Assembly: GCF_005048225.1 (NCBI RefSeq)
Contig: NZ_SUNI01000001.1
Coordinates: forward strand, 310,001-374,000
Reading direction: 5' to 3'
DNA from: Paracoccus gahaiensis
GTDB taxonomy: Bacteria; Pseudomonadota; Alphaproteobacteria; Rhodobacterales; Rhodobacteraceae
Length of the DNA stretch: 64,000 nt
A model generated the notes under the pieces. It was not told the origin of the DNA. It saw nothing but the letters and a program-made list of their open reading frames with translations, and did no database searches. Every line of letters begins with the position of its first letter. Position 1 is the first letter of the stretch. This document shows, in pieces, positions 42,816 to 53,877 of this stretch. The position numbers and the translations under genes were made by a program.

Positions 42816-44624
42816 TCAGTGCGCGACGGCGTCGCCGGCACCGCGCGGGACGCGGATCGATTCGACCAGCTCCTGCACATGGGCCGGAGGACGCTGGCTG
42901 ATCGCCGAGACGCCGAAGGCCACGGCAAAGTTGATCATCGCGCCGATGGTGCCGAAGGAGGCCGGCGAGATGCCGAACAGCCAGGCATCGGGGGTGTCGG
43001 GCAGGATATTGGTCCCGGCGACGAAGAAGAACCCCTTGTAGGCGAAGATGTAGAGGATGGTCGTCAGCATCCCCGCGATCATGCCCGCGATGGCGCCTTC
43101 CTTGCCGACCCGCTTGGAGAAGATGCCCATCATCAGCACCGGGAAGATCGAGCTGGCGGCCAGCCCGAAGGCCAGGGCCACGGTCTGCGCCGCAAAGCCC
43201 GGCGGATTCAGACCCAGGATCGTGGCCACCAGGATCGAGGCCGCCATCGAGATTCGGGCGGCGTTCAGCTCGCCCTTTTCGCTGATATTGGGCATCAGCG
43301 TGCCCTTGATCAGGTCGTGGGACACGGCGCCCGAGATGGCCAGCAGCAGACCCGCCGCGGTGGAGAGGGCCGCGGCCAGGCCGCCGGCGGCGACGATGGC
43401 GATGACCCAGCCCGGCAGGTTGGCGATTTCGGGGTTGGCCAGCACCATGATGTCGTTGTTCACGGTGGTCAGCTCGTTCCCGGCCAGGGCCTGCGATGCC
43501 GCCATGTCGACCACGGGGCCTGCGGTGGCGGCGTCGTTGTAGTACTGGATCAGGCCGTCGCCGTTCTTGTCTTCCCAGTTCAGCAGGCCGGTGGCCTGCC
43601 AGGTCCGCATCCATGCCAGATCGGGCGAGGTCTCGATGGCGTCCAGCGAGACGGCGGGCTGGCTGTAGGTGTCGCCGGTCAGCGCGCCCGGCCACATGGT
43701 GGCGGTCAGGTTGAAGCGGGCCATCGAGCCGACAGCCGGGGCGACCGTATACAGCAGCGCGATGAAGACCAGCGCCCAGCCTGCCGACTTGCGCGCATCC
43801 GAGACCTTGGGCACGGTGAAGAAGCGGATGATGACATGCGGAAGGCCCGCGGTGCCGATCATCAGCGCCATGGTGAACAGCACCATGTCCAGGGTCGAGT
43901 TGTGATGCGCGGTGTATTCGCGGAAGCCCAGGTCGGTGACCAGCATGTCCAGCTTGGACAGGAAGGCCATGCCCGAGGCCTCATGCGTGCCGAACAGGCC
44001 TAGCTGGGGCAGGAAGTTGCCGGTCAGCTGCAGCGAGATGAAGATCGCCGGGATGGTATAGGCGATGATCAGCACGACATATTGCGCGACCTGCGTGTAG
44101 GTGATGCCCTTCATGCCGCCAAGAACGGCATAGCAGAACACCAGCGCCGCACCGATCCACAGGCCGGTCGAGTTCGACACCTCCAGATAGCGCGAGAAGG
44201 TCACGCCCACGCCGGTCATCTGGCCGATCACATAGGTGATCGAGACGATCAGCAGGCAGATCACGCCGATGATGCGCGCGGTCGGCGAATAGAAGCGGTC
44301 GCCGATGAATTCCGGCACGGTGAACTTGCCGAACTTGCGCAGATAGGGCGCCAGCAGCAGGGCCAGCAGCACGTAGCCGCCCGTCCAGCCCATCAGATAG
44401 GTCGAGTTGTCATAGCCCGTAAAGGCGATGAGGCCGGCCATCGAGATGAAGGAGGCCGCCGACATCCAGTCTGCCGCCGTCGCCATGCCGTTCATGACCG
44501 GGCTGACGCCGCGGTTGGCAGCATAGAACTCGGCGGTGGACTTGGCGCGGCAATAGATGGCGATGCCGATATACAGCGCGAAGGACGCGCCGATGAACAG
44601 AAGGTTCAGGGTGAATTGGCTCAT
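42816..44624 (-). CDS. actP: Sodium:solute symporter, acetate permease type
   Basis: A 602-aa SSS-family permease with about 13 helices (GMATAADWMSAASFISMAGL, FGKFTVPEFIGDRFY, GMKGITYTQVAQY, PHVIIRFFTVPKV). The presence of a DUF4212 partner and the VC_2705-like length fit the acetate/pyruvate-type symporters. The ATG at 44624 follows GAGGAC and lies 10 bases after the DUF4212 stop. It takes up acetate or similar short carboxylates with Na+, feeding Acs upstream in the same block. Confidence 0.88.
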   Translation of the reverse strand: MSQFTLNLLFIGASFALYIGIAIYCRAKSTAEFYAANRGVSPVMNGMATAADWMSAASFISMAGLIAFTGYDNSTYLMGWTGGYVLLALLLAPYLRKFGKFTVPEFIGDRFYSPTARIIGVICLLIVSITYVIGQMTGVGVTFSRYLEVSNSTGLWIGAALVFCYAVLGGMKGITYTQVAQYVVLIIAYTIPAIFISLQLTGNFLPQLGLFGTHEASGMAFLSKLDMLVTDLGFREYTAHHNSTLDMVLFTMALMIGTAGLPHVIIRFFTVPKVSDARKSAGWALVFIALLYTVAPAVGSMARFNLTATMWPGALTGDTYSQPAVSLDAIETSPDLAWMRTWQATGLLNWEDKNGDGLIQYYNDAATAGPVVDMAASQALAGNELTTVNNDIMVLANPEIANLPGWVIAIVAAGGLAAALSTAAGLLLAISGAVSHDLIKGTLMPNISEKGELNAARISMAASILVATILGLNPPGFAAQTVALAFGLAASSIFPVLMMGIFSKRVGKEGAIAGMIAGMLTTILYIFAYKGFFFVAGTNILPDTPDAWLFGISPASFGTIGAMINFAVAFGVSAISQRPPAHVQELVESIRVPRGAGDAVAH

Positions 44625-44634
44625 GACTGGGTCC

Positions 44635-44892
44635 TCACTCGTCCACGCCGTGTTCGGCATCCAGCTTGTTCATGCGCCAAGCGTAGAAGAAGATCAGCAC
44701 GATGAAGCACAGGATCGATCCCTGCTGGGCGAACCAGAAGCCCAGATCCGTCCCGCCCACCGGGATCGACGAAATCAGCGGCCGCAGGATGATGCCGAAG
44801 CCATAGGACACCAGCGCCCAGATCGCGATGCTCACGTAGATGATGCGAAGATTTGCCTGCCAATAGGCATTCGAAGATTGTCTGTCACTCAT
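44635..44892 (-). CDS. DUF4212 small membrane subunit of the symporter
   Basis: An 85-aa protein with two helices (IIYVSIAIWALVSYGFGIIL and ILCFIVLIFFYAWRMNKLD) and the N-terminal NAYWQANLRII motif of DUF4212. The family always accompanies SSS symporters of this type and may be an accessory subunit. The start at 44892 follows GGGAGGGAC; longer frames run into a GC-rich leader. It lies between acs and actP. Confidence 0.9.
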   Translation of the reverse strand: MSDRQSSNAYWQANLRIIYVSIAIWALVSYGFGIILRPLISSIPVGGTDLGFWFAQQGSILCFIVLIFFYAWRMNKLDAEHGVDE

Positions 44893-44981
44893 GTCCTTGG
44901 GTCCCTCCCTGTTCAGACATCTGGTCGATCCGCCTTGTGGTGGTCCGCGCCCGCCCCGGCGGAGGGTCGGGCGACATTGCG

Positions 44982-45006
44982 GGGGCCCCGAAGAAGGCCG
45001 GGCCCC
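44982..45006 (-). other. GC hairpin between acs and DUF4212-actP
   Basis: GGGGCCC (44982-44988) can pair with GGGCCCC (45000-45006) across an 11-base loop, 10 bases after the acs stop. No T-run follows on the minus strand, so it may partly stop or protect the acs transcript rather than end it. Confidence 0.35.
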
Positions 45007-45015
45007 GGCCAAGCG

Positions 45016-46971
<1,956 letters not shown>

Positions 46972-47075
46972 GACATCCCCCTCCGTCTCGGCCATGCGCC
47001 AGGCCCGGGGCGGGTTCGGTTGACCAGAACCGCGCGCCGGGCTGCGTTGGGAAGGATGTTAATCACAGTCGGGAC

Positions 47076-47130
47076 AAAAAGTTAACATGTTTTTTATAAA
47101 GGGAATTCTTGTCAATAAATTGACCAGACT
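47076..47130 (-). promoter_or_regulatory. AT-rich acs control region with a dyad
   Basis: The 257-base gap upstream of acs is markedly AT-rich in its centre (47076-47155). It holds the dyad GTCAA-TAAA-TTGAC at 47111-47124, a second palindrome AACATGTT at 47084-47091, and TATAAA on the minus strand just after a TTGACA. The dyad is the reverse layout of an FNR box, so it is probably the site of another regulator. Confidence 0.4.
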
Positions 47131-47166
47131 TACAAGTGAACGGTAAAGTCTTCACAAAGCCGTCAA

Positions 47167-47191
47167 GGCCCGCCGGGATGACCGGCGGGCC
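47167..47191 (-). terminator. Hairpin downstream of the beta-helix gene
   Basis: A perfect 10-bp stem, GGCCCGCCGG/CCGGCGGGCC, with loop GATGA begins 37 bases after the beta-helix stop codon. On the minus strand TTGACGGCTTTG follows, giving a weak T-rich tail. Confidence 0.6.
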
Positions 47192-47228
47192 CTCGGATCC
47201 GTCCCTGCCAAGGTCGGAGGCGCCGCGC

Positions 47229-49523
47229 CTAGTTCGGTCGGTCCATCCGGGCATAGAGGCTGACCCGCCCGCGCAGCGGCTGCGCCCAGGTCAGGCGGAT
47301 CTGGCGCTTTGCGCTCCCGATCTCGGGGGTGACGGTGGGGCTGGCATCGACGCGCGCCCCCGAGGCGCTCAGAAGCGGCGTCTCGGTCACCACGGACTGC
47401 ACCGATCGGGCCCAGGCCTGGAAGGGCAGCCCGGTCAGCGCGGGCGTCGTCCAGGTCGCCGAACTGCTGTTCTGGGTGAGCTGCACCATCAGCGGGTTGG
47501 CCACATAAGTGTTCACGCCGTTGAAGGTGTTCGCCTCGAATTGCAGGTTGCGCATGGCGCCATAGTTAAGATTCGCGATCGAACTGTCGACCCGGTCGAT
47601 CCGGGTGATGTTGCCGAAGAGCGCCTTGAAGACATTGCCCACCACGTTCAGCCCCTGGATGAAATGGCCGGAGCCGTAGGGCTTGACGGTGATCCAGGTG
47701 AACCAGGGCGCGGTGTTGGAACACAGGAAGGTGTTGCCGGTCAGGGTCAGCCCGCCAAAGCTGAACTCAGATCCGGTGAAGGTGGGAACCGCGCTGTGCT
47801 CGTTCGTCCATTCGATCGAGGCATTGTCGATGTAATTGCCGTTCACCGTGGTCTGCACATTGGGCTGGGTCAGCACCAGCCCGGCATAGCGCAGCCCCTC
47901 GCCCGACCCGTCGCCCTGGAACCAGTGGTTGCCGCTGATGATGTGCCCGCCGCCATTGGCCACCAGGAAATGCGCGAACCGCACGAAGCGGTTGTTGCGG
48001 ATCTTGATGTCATTGGCATTGGTGTTGATGGCGATGGTGGTGCGCTGCTGGGCGGGCAGGTCCATGTCGTCGGACAGGAACTGGCAGTTGTCGACCAGCA
48101 GATCCTGACAGCCCCGCCCGATCGAGGTGATGCCGCGATTGACGGGACGGGTGAAGTAGCAGTCGGTGAACTGGATCATCTCGCCCTTGGGCGCCAGCAT
48201 CACGCCGCTGGCCACGCGGCCGCTGCTGAAATCGATCTTGGCGAAATTGAGGCGGCTGACCTCGCGCATCCCCGAGAAGTCGATCAGATAGCGGAAGCGC
48301 TCGAAGGAATAGGTCCGGGTGCCGGCGCCGCCGTAGAAGGGCTGCGACAGGGTCAGGGTCTTCTGCGCCACGTCGCGCTCGCGCACATAGACCTCGCGGC
48401 CGACCCCGTTGCCGCTGATGCGGCTGCCCACCTCGATGGCGGCGACATTGGCCACCGCCGTCAGCAGCAGGGGCTGCGCGGGGCTGTAGGTGCCCACGCT
48501 GGTGGCGCGCCCGATCTCCCAGGCCGGGCCCGGCTTGGCCTGGATCGAGCCGTTCTGGATCACCCGCCGGTTCGAGAAGCCATCGGTCGTGGGCGCCAGT
48601 TCGGTCACGATCAGCGGCGCCTCCAGATCGACACGGCGCCCGCAGAGGTCCAGCGAGATGTGGTCGGTATAGCCCAGCAGCGCCTGGATCGCCTTCTGCA
48701 GGCCAAGCGTCTCGTCCCCAAAGGCATCGGCATAGGTCGGAAAGTCGAAGCTGCGCAGCAGCGAGACCCGGGTCGCGGCAGGGGTGACGATGCGGCCCCG
48801 GAAGCGGATGCGGCTTTCGATCGACAGATCGCCCGAGATAAAGAACGTCCCCTCGGGCACCAGCACCGCACCGCCCCGGCTGGCCCGGTCGGCGGCCAGG
48901 AAGGCCGCGCGGTCATTGGTGACCCCGTCGCCCACCGCGCCGTAATCGCGCACATCGACCCAGTCCAGAAGCGAGGGCACGAAGGCCGCCGTGATGTCCT
49001 CGATCCGGATCGATTCGATGCGGAAGGCGCCGCCATTGGCGCCGACCAGATCCAGCCCGAAATGCCCGTAGGTGGGGGCCGTGCCCCAGGGCATGTCGAC
49101 GCCCGGGCGCTTGCCTATGCCGACGATGGCGCTGACCTCGACCACCGCGCCATAGGATTGCAGCGCGACCGTGGGGCCGGTGGTGACCAGCCCGGACACG
49201 GGATTGCGCGAGGCGTTGCCCGCCCAGCCCGCGATCCGCACCCCGGCCAGCGCGCCCGCCACCGCCTTGACCCGCGCCGAGATGCGCAGGTAGACGCCGG
49301 GAATCATCGGCGTCTCGCCCATGAAGCGGATGCTGGTGGTGGTCTGCTGCTTGGCGATTTCCAGGCAGGGCCCGAAATCCTGATCGGCGGGTACCAGCGC
49401 GGCATTGGCCGCCTGGTCCCAGGTCGGGCTGCCCGACCGGCCGTCCGTGCGCGACCAGGCGCCCAGGCCCGCCCTGAAGGCGGGCGGCATCAGCAAAAGC
49501 CCGTTCGTGATCGCTATGTTCAT
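47229..49523 (-). CDS. Pectate-lyase-superfamily beta-helix protein, phage/GTA spike-like
   Basis: 764 aa. The N-terminal ~180 residues form a beta-rich domain with ITNGLLLMPPAFRAGLGAWS. At about residue 190 the pectate lyase 3 / glycosyl hydrolase 28-related start appears (VRDYGAVGDGVTNDRAAF), followed by a long right-handed beta-helix (IKIRNNRFVRF, ISGNHWF, VNGNYID) and a C-terminal cap. There is no signal peptide. Such proteins serve as receptor-binding or capsule-degrading spikes; head spikes of the Rhodobacter GTA are encoded apart from the main cluster, and this gene may be such a unit (inference). Alternatively an exopolysaccharide lyase. Single gene. Confidence 0.75.
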   Translation of the reverse strand: MNIAITNGLLLMPPAFRAGLGAWSRTDGRSGSPTWDQAANAALVPADQDFGPCLEIAKQQTTTSIRFMGETPMIPGVYLRISARVKAVAGALAGVRIAGWAGNASRNPVSGLVTTGPTVALQSYGAVVEVSAIVGIGKRPGVDMPWGTAPTYGHFGLDLVGANGGAFRIESIRIEDITAAFVPSLLDWVDVRDYGAVGDGVTNDRAAFLAADRASRGGAVLVPEGTFFISGDLSIESRIRFRGRIVTPAATRVSLLRSFDFPTYADAFGDETLGLQKAIQALLGYTDHISLDLCGRRVDLEAPLIVTELAPTTDGFSNRRVIQNGSIQAKPGPAWEIGRATSVGTYSPAQPLLLTAVANVAAIEVGSRISGNGVGREVYVRERDVAQKTLTLSQPFYGGAGTRTYSFERFRYLIDFSGMREVSRLNFAKIDFSSGRVASGVMLAPKGEMIQFTDCYFTRPVNRGITSIGRGCQDLLVDNCQFLSDDMDLPAQQRTTIAINTNANDIKIRNNRFVRFAHFLVANGGGHIISGNHWFQGDGSGEGLRYAGLVLTQPNVQTTVNGNYIDNASIEWTNEHSAVPTFTGSEFSFGGLTLTGNTFLCSNTAPWFTWITVKPYGSGHFIQGLNVVGNVFKALFGNITRIDRVDSSIANLNYGAMRNLQFEANTFNGVNTYVANPLMVQLTQNSSSATWTTPALTGLPFQAWARSVQSVVTETPLLSASGARVDASPTVTPEIGSAKRQIRLTWAQPLRGRVSLYARMDRPN

Positions 49524-49658
49524 CGGCTATCCCTTCCTGATCCCCCTGAGGACCGGACCCGCGGCCCGTTCCGATGGGACAAGGAATGGGGAAGAAAGGT
49601 TAATGCCGGCTGAAGGCCGCGCGCGTTGCACGATCCGGTCGCGCAACGGCGGCGCCGG

Positions 49659-49712
49659 CCGGGGGGCTGTCAGCCCCCCGGACCCCCCGAGGATATTTCC
49701 GCCAAGATGAAG
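49659..49712 (+). repeat. Intergenic repeat, copy E
   Basis: A 10-bp hairpin CCGGGGGGCT-GTC-AGCCCCCCGG (49659-49681) is followed by the core GATATTTCCGCCAAGATGAA starting at 49692. It ends 26 bases before the lysK stop codon (49738) and points against lysK, like copy C with slyX. Confidence 0.85.
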
Positions 49713-49737
49713 GGGAAGGCGCCGTCCGTTTTGGGCG

Positions 49738-51324
49738 TCAGGCGGGGGTGCCGGCCAGTTGGCCCGACAGCGCGGTCTCGATCAGGGCGCGGGTCTCGTC
49801 GATGCCGTAGAGCGCGATGAAGCCGCCGAAGCGCGGGCCCTGATCGGCGCCCAGCAGGACCTGATAGAGCGCCGCGAACCAGTCGCGCAGCGGCTCGAAC
49901 CCGTGCTCCTTGCCGATGGCGAAGACCATGGACTGCAGCGCCTCGGGGTCGGCGGGCTGGTCCCACGCGGACAGGCGTGCGGCCAGATCCTCCATCGCGC
50001 GGCGCTCGACGTCGGTGGGCGCGCGGAAGGTCCGGGTGGGCGCCACGAAATCGGTGAAGTAGCGCAGCGCGAAGCCTGCCGCCGCGTCCAGATCGGGATG
50101 GGTCTGGGGCGAGGCGTCGGGCGCATAGCGGCGGATGAAGCCCCAAAGACCCTCCTTGCCGGTCTGGCCCGCGACGGCGGCCAGATTGAGCAGCATCTGG
50201 AACGAGACGACCATGTCGGAGGCCGGAACCTTGCCGCCATGGATGTGCCAGACCGGGTTGGACAGCTGCTGGTCTGGGGTCTGGTCGGGCCAGGCGCGCA
50301 GCTGCTGATGGTATTCGTCCACCGCCTTGGGGATCACGTCGAAATACATGCGCTTGGCGGATTTCGGCTTCTGATACATGAAATAGGACAGGCTTTCGGT
50401 CGCCGCATAGGTCAGCCATTCGTCGATCGACAGCCCGTTGCCCTTGGACTTGCTGATCTTCTGCCCGTGCTGATCGAGGAACAGCTCGTAGGTGAAATGC
50501 TCGGGCGGGCGACCGCCGAGGATTTTGCAGATGCCGTCATAGATGGGCGTGTTGGTGCTGTGATCCTTGCCGTACATCTCGAAGTCGACGTCGAGCGCGG
50601 CCCATCTGGCGCCGAAATCGGGCTTCCATTGCAGCTTGACCTGACCGCCGGTGACCGGAAGCGTGGTTTCCTGGCCGTCCTCGACGAAGGTGATGGTGCC
50701 GGCCTTGGCATCGACATGGGTGATGGGGACGTACAGCACCCGGCCCGTCTTCGGGCTGATCGGCAGGAAGCAGGAATAGGTCTGCTGGCGTTCCTCGCGC
50801 AGGCTGGCCAGCATCACCTCCATGATCTGATCGTATTTCTCGGCGGCGCGCAGCAGCGTCTCGTCGAACCTGCCCGAGGCATAGTATTCGGTGGCGCTGA
50901 CGAATTCGTAGTCGAAGCCGAATGTGTCCAGGAAGCGGCGCAGCATGGCGTTGTTGTGGTCGCCGAAGCTGTCATGCGTGCCGAAGGGGTCGGGCACGGC
51001 GGTCAGCGGCAGTTGCAGATGGGCCTGCATCATGTCCTGCTGGGGCACGTTCTCGGGAACCTTGCGCATCCCGTCCATGTCGTCCGAGAAGCAGATCAGC
51101 CGCGTGGGGATGTCGCTGATCAGCTCGAACGCGCGGCGGATCATGGTGGTGCGCGCGACCTCGCCGAAGGTGCCGATATGGGGCAGGCCCGAGGGGCCGT
51201 AGCCGGTCTCGAACAGGACATGGCCCTTGTCGGGGGCCTTCTTCTCGTACCGTTTCAGCACCCGGCGCGCTTCCTCGAACGGCCAAGCCTTCGATGTCAT
51301 CGCGGCATCGCGCAGGGTGGTCAT
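49738..51324 (-). CDS. lysK: Lysine--tRNA ligase, class I
   Basis: A 528-aa class I (archaeal-type) LysRS, the form used in most alphaproteobacteria instead of class II LysS. The HIGH-like motif is in [16 protein letters not shown] and the KMSKS-like motif is KISKSKGNG near residue 290. A helical anticodon-binding region fills the C-terminal third. The ATG at 51324 has AGGAG 8 bases upstream; the longer frame from 51351 reads through that site. It diverges from the terB-like gene. Confidence 0.95.
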   Translation of the reverse strand: MTTLRDAAMTSKAWPFEEARRVLKRYEKKAPDKGHVLFETGYGPSGLPHIGTFGEVARTTMIRRAFELISDIPTRLICFSDDMDGMRKVPENVPQQDMMQAHLQLPLTAVPDPFGTHDSFGDHNNAMLRRFLDTFGFDYEFVSATEYYASGRFDETLLRAAEKYDQIMEVMLASLREERQQTYSCFLPISPKTGRVLYVPITHVDAKAGTITFVEDGQETTLPVTGGQVKLQWKPDFGARWAALDVDFEMYGKDHSTNTPIYDGICKILGGRPPEHFTYELFLDQHGQKISKSKGNGLSIDEWLTYAATESLSYFMYQKPKSAKRMYFDVIPKAVDEYHQQLRAWPDQTPDQQLSNPVWHIHGGKVPASDMVVSFQMLLNLAAVAGQTGKEGLWGFIRRYAPDASPQTHPDLDAAAGFALRYFTDFVAPTRTFRAPTDVERRAMEDLAARLSAWDQPADPEALQSMVFAIGKEHGFEPLRDWFAALYQVLLGADQGPRFGGFIALYGIDETRALIETALSGQLAGTPA

Positions 51325-51412
51325 GAGCAGATCTCCTGTTGAGGTCCGCATGGCTTATTGAAAGCGTCGCATATCGTCAATATTCTGACGCCGAACCCAT
51401 GCGAGGCCCATC

Positions 51413-51835
51413 ATGACCATCGACCTGCCTTCCCTGTCCCCCTGCGACGCGCTGGTCGCGGTGATGGTGGCGGTCTCTGCCTCCGACAACACGGTCCGCA
51501 CGTCCGAACTGGTGGCGATCCAGCGCATGGTCGATCATGCGCCGGTCTTCGCCGCCTATGACGACGACCGAATCCGCGCGATCAGCCAGACGGTGATGAC
51601 CCTGTTCGAGGAGGAGGACGGTGTGGACGCGCTGTTCGGCCTGATCCGCGACGCGCTGCCCGAGAAGCTGTACGAGACCGCCTATGCGCTGGCCTGCGAC
51701 GTGGGCGCGGCCGACGGGCGGCTTTACGAGGGCGAGGTGATGATGCTGGCCGAGATCCGCGACCAGCTGAACATCAGCCGCCTGCATGCCGCCGCGATCG
51801 AGCTGTCCTCGCGCGTGCGCCACGTCACCGTCTAG
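51413..51835 (+). CDS. TerB family (tellurite resistance-like) protein
   Basis: A 140-aa all-helical protein with two repeats of the TerB pattern: AVMVAVSASDNTVRTSELVAI and ALACDVGAADGRLYEGEVMML, each with acidic residues that could bind metal. No other domain is present. The function of stand-alone TerB proteins is unclear; no other ter gene is near. Its TAG stop is shared with the convergent dacB gene through CTAG. Confidence 0.85.
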   Translation: MTIDLPSLSPCDALVAVMVAVSASDNTVRTSELVAIQRMVDHAPVFAAYDDDRIRAISQTVMTLFEEEDGVDALFGLIRDALPEKLYETAYALACDVGAADGRLYEGEVMMLAEIRDQLNISRLHAAAIELSSRVRHVTV

Positions 51836-53214
51836 CCGTCCAGCCGCCCCGCGAAGGCGCGCACCAGATCGCCCTGCAATGCCTTGGCCTGCCGGGTCCA
51901 GGGCGCGACGCCCGGGGGCATCTCCTGCCCGATGGCCGCCTGCCGCCGGTCGGGATCCGCGCAGAAGATCGCGAAGACGCCCTGCCCCCCGGACGGGCCG
52001 GTGACATAGCCCGCCAGATTCGAGACGAAATTCAGCGTGCCGGTCTTGGCCGCGACGGTGAAGCGGTCCGAAGGGTGCGGCTCGACCGTGTCGGCGCGCA
52101 TCAGCGGCGCCAGCAGCAGATCGCGCCCCGGCCCGGCCAGGATGCGGGTCATCGCGAAGGGGCTGATCCGGCTGCCCTGCGACAGGCCCGAATGATCGGC
52201 CAGCCGCATCCCCTGCCCCAGTTCCGCCAGCCAGAGCCGCATCGCCTCGGCCGAGGCGCCCGGGTCTGCCGCCCCGCTGGCCTGCAGGCCAAGCGCCTCG
52301 GCCGTCAGGTTGGTCGAATAGCGCAGCATGTCGCGGACCAGCGCCACCACCGGGGGGCTGTCATGGCGCGCCAGCACCTCGCCCTGCGGCAGCCGGTCGA
52401 TCACCTGGGCGGCGGGCAGCGCCAGACCCCGCGCCCGGCAGAGGGTCTGGAAGACATCCGCCGCGTACAGTTCCGGCAGGCGCACCGGCATCCAGCGGCT
52501 GCCCGGCACGGCCAGGGCGCCGCGCGCGATGGTCCAATGCTCCTGCGCCGCGTCCTGGCGATAGGTGAACAGCCCGGGATGGTCGCCGAGCCGTGCGGTG
52601 ATCGTCCAGGCCTGGGGGGAATGGCGGGCGGCGCGGGCCTCGGCCCGGATGCGCGGCTCGGCGGTGCTGCGGGTCCAGCCCAGATGCACCCGGTTGAAGT
52701 TCAGCATCAGGCCCGAGAGGGCAGGATTGTAGGCCAGGTGGTCGTCCTGCTCGGGGGCGATCTCGGGCAGTTGCGGCAGCGCGCCGCCCCAAACCCCGAA
52801 GCGCGCGGGCGCGGGCTGCCCCGTGGCCACCAGCCGGTCGGCCAGATCCGCCAGATCGTCGGTGCTCAGCACCGGATCGCCGCCCCCCGCCAGGATCAGC
52901 ATGTCGCCCGACAGGATCACCTCGGTGGCAAAACGGCGATCCGGGCCAAGCCGGTCCAGCGCATAGAGCGCGGTGATCGCCTTCATCGTGCTGGCCGGCG
53001 CCTGAGGGAGTGCCGCCTTGGCCAGGGCCAGCGGCTCGGTGCCATCGGTCAGGGCATAGGTCACCTGCCCCGGCAGGGCGGCGCGGCGCAGGATGTCGCG
53101 GGGATCGGGGGCGGGCTTGGGGCGCGGGCGCAGGTCCTGCCCCTGCGCGCCTGGCACCGAAGGCACCAGCGTCGCGCCCAGGGCTGCCAGGAAGGCGCGG
53201 CGACCGAGGCTCAT
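51832..53214 (-). CDS. dacB: D-alanyl-D-alanine carboxypeptidase/endopeptidase (PBP4 type)
   Basis: A 460-aa S13-family penicillin-binding protein that cuts peptidoglycan cross-links and terminal D-Ala. Catalytic S75-T-M-K78, the YSTN motif and AAKTGTLN are present. The N-terminus reads GRRAFLAALGATL, a twin-arginine-like or ordinary signal peptide leading to the periplasm. The ATG at 53214 overlaps the nadD stop (ATGA). It belongs to a nadD-dacB pair, and its stop is shared with the terB-like gene. Confidence 0.93.
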   Translation of the reverse strand: MSLGRRAFLAALGATLVPSVPGAQGQDLRPRPKPAPDPRDILRRAALPGQVTYALTDGTEPLALAKAALPQAPASTMKAITALYALDRLGPDRRFATEVILSGDMLILAGGGDPVLSTDDLADLADRLVATGQPAPARFGVWGGALPQLPEIAPEQDDHLAYNPALSGLMLNFNRVHLGWTRSTAEPRIRAEARAARHSPQAWTITARLGDHPGLFTYRQDAAQEHWTIARGALAVPGSRWMPVRLPELYAADVFQTLCRARGLALPAAQVIDRLPQGEVLARHDSPPVVALVRDMLRYSTNLTAEALGLQASGAADPGASAEAMRLWLAELGQGMRLADHSGLSQGSRISPFAMTRILAGPGRDLLLAPLMRADTVEPHPSDRFTVAAKTGTLNFVSNLAGYVTGPSGGQGVFAIFCADPDRRQAAIGQEMPPGVAPWTRQAKALQGDLVRAFAGRLDG

Positions 53215-53804
53215 GCCCCTGCCCCGCGAAGGCTGGTCGAGGACAGGGGGGACATCGGCAGGTTCAGCAGCACCCAGGCCGGCGCCGCCCGCAGGGCCAG
53301 CTCGCCCGCGCGGGTCTCGGGAAGGCGGGCGGCGCGCAGGACACCGGCGGCGACCGACTGGCGGGCCGAGAGCCGGGTTCCGGGGCGGGCCAGCACCGCG
53401 ATGGGCACCTGCCCCGCGATCTGCCGCCAGCGGTCCCAGTGATGGAACTGCGCCATGTTGTCCGACCCCATCAGCCAGACGAAGCGCACCCCGGGATAAA
53501 GACGGGCCAGCGCGGCCAGCGTGTCGGCGGTCATGCGCAGGCCCATCCTGGCCTCCAGATCGGTGACGACGATGCGGGGATCGTGGATCAGGTCGCGGGC
53601 CGCCTGTAGCCTCAGGTCCAGAGGCGCTGGCCCGCGCGCCTTCAGCGGATTGCCCGGCGACACCAGCCACCAGACCCGGTCCAGATGCAGCCGCCGCAAC
53701 GCCGCCTTGCTGATCTGGACATGCCCCGAGTGGGCGGGATCGAAGGACCCTCCCAGAAGACCGATGCGCTGGCCAGGCCGCGCGAGGGGAAAGCCCGTCC
53801 GCAT
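53211..53804 (-). CDS. nadD: Nicotinate-nucleotide adenylyltransferase
   Basis: Converts nicotinate mononucleotide to deamido-NAD in NAD synthesis. GLLGGSFDPAHSGHVQIS carries the nucleotidyltransferase HxGH motif, WWLVSPGNPLK and FVWLMGSDNMAQFHHW are NadD signatures, and SPLSSTSLRG is the C-terminal ISSTxIR-like motif. 197 aa, normal. Coupled to dacB by a 4-base overlap. Confidence 0.94.
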   Translation of the reverse strand: MRTGFPLARPGQRIGLLGGSFDPAHSGHVQISKAALRRLHLDRVWWLVSPGNPLKARGPAPLDLRLQAARDLIHDPRIVVTDLEARMGLRMTADTLAALARLYPGVRFVWLMGSDNMAQFHHWDRWRQIAGQVPIAVLARPGTRLSARQSVAAGVLRAARLPETRAGELALRAAPAWVLLNLPMSPLSSTSLRGAGA

Positions 53805-53877
53805 GTCAACCGCTTAGCCGATCGCGCCGCCCATGCCAACAAGCTGGGCGGCGTCATCTGCAAAACCGGGACAGCGC

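Noticed and set aside
46996-47228. An FNR box in the acs control region
   Set aside because: The dyad is GTCAA-N4-TTGAC, the reverse of the FNR arrangement, so it was listed as an operator for an unknown regulator.
47136-49613. An 825-codon plus-strand frame opposite the beta-helix gene
   Set aside because: Low-complexity antisense translation; the minus-strand frame has the pectate-lyase motif and sensible composition.
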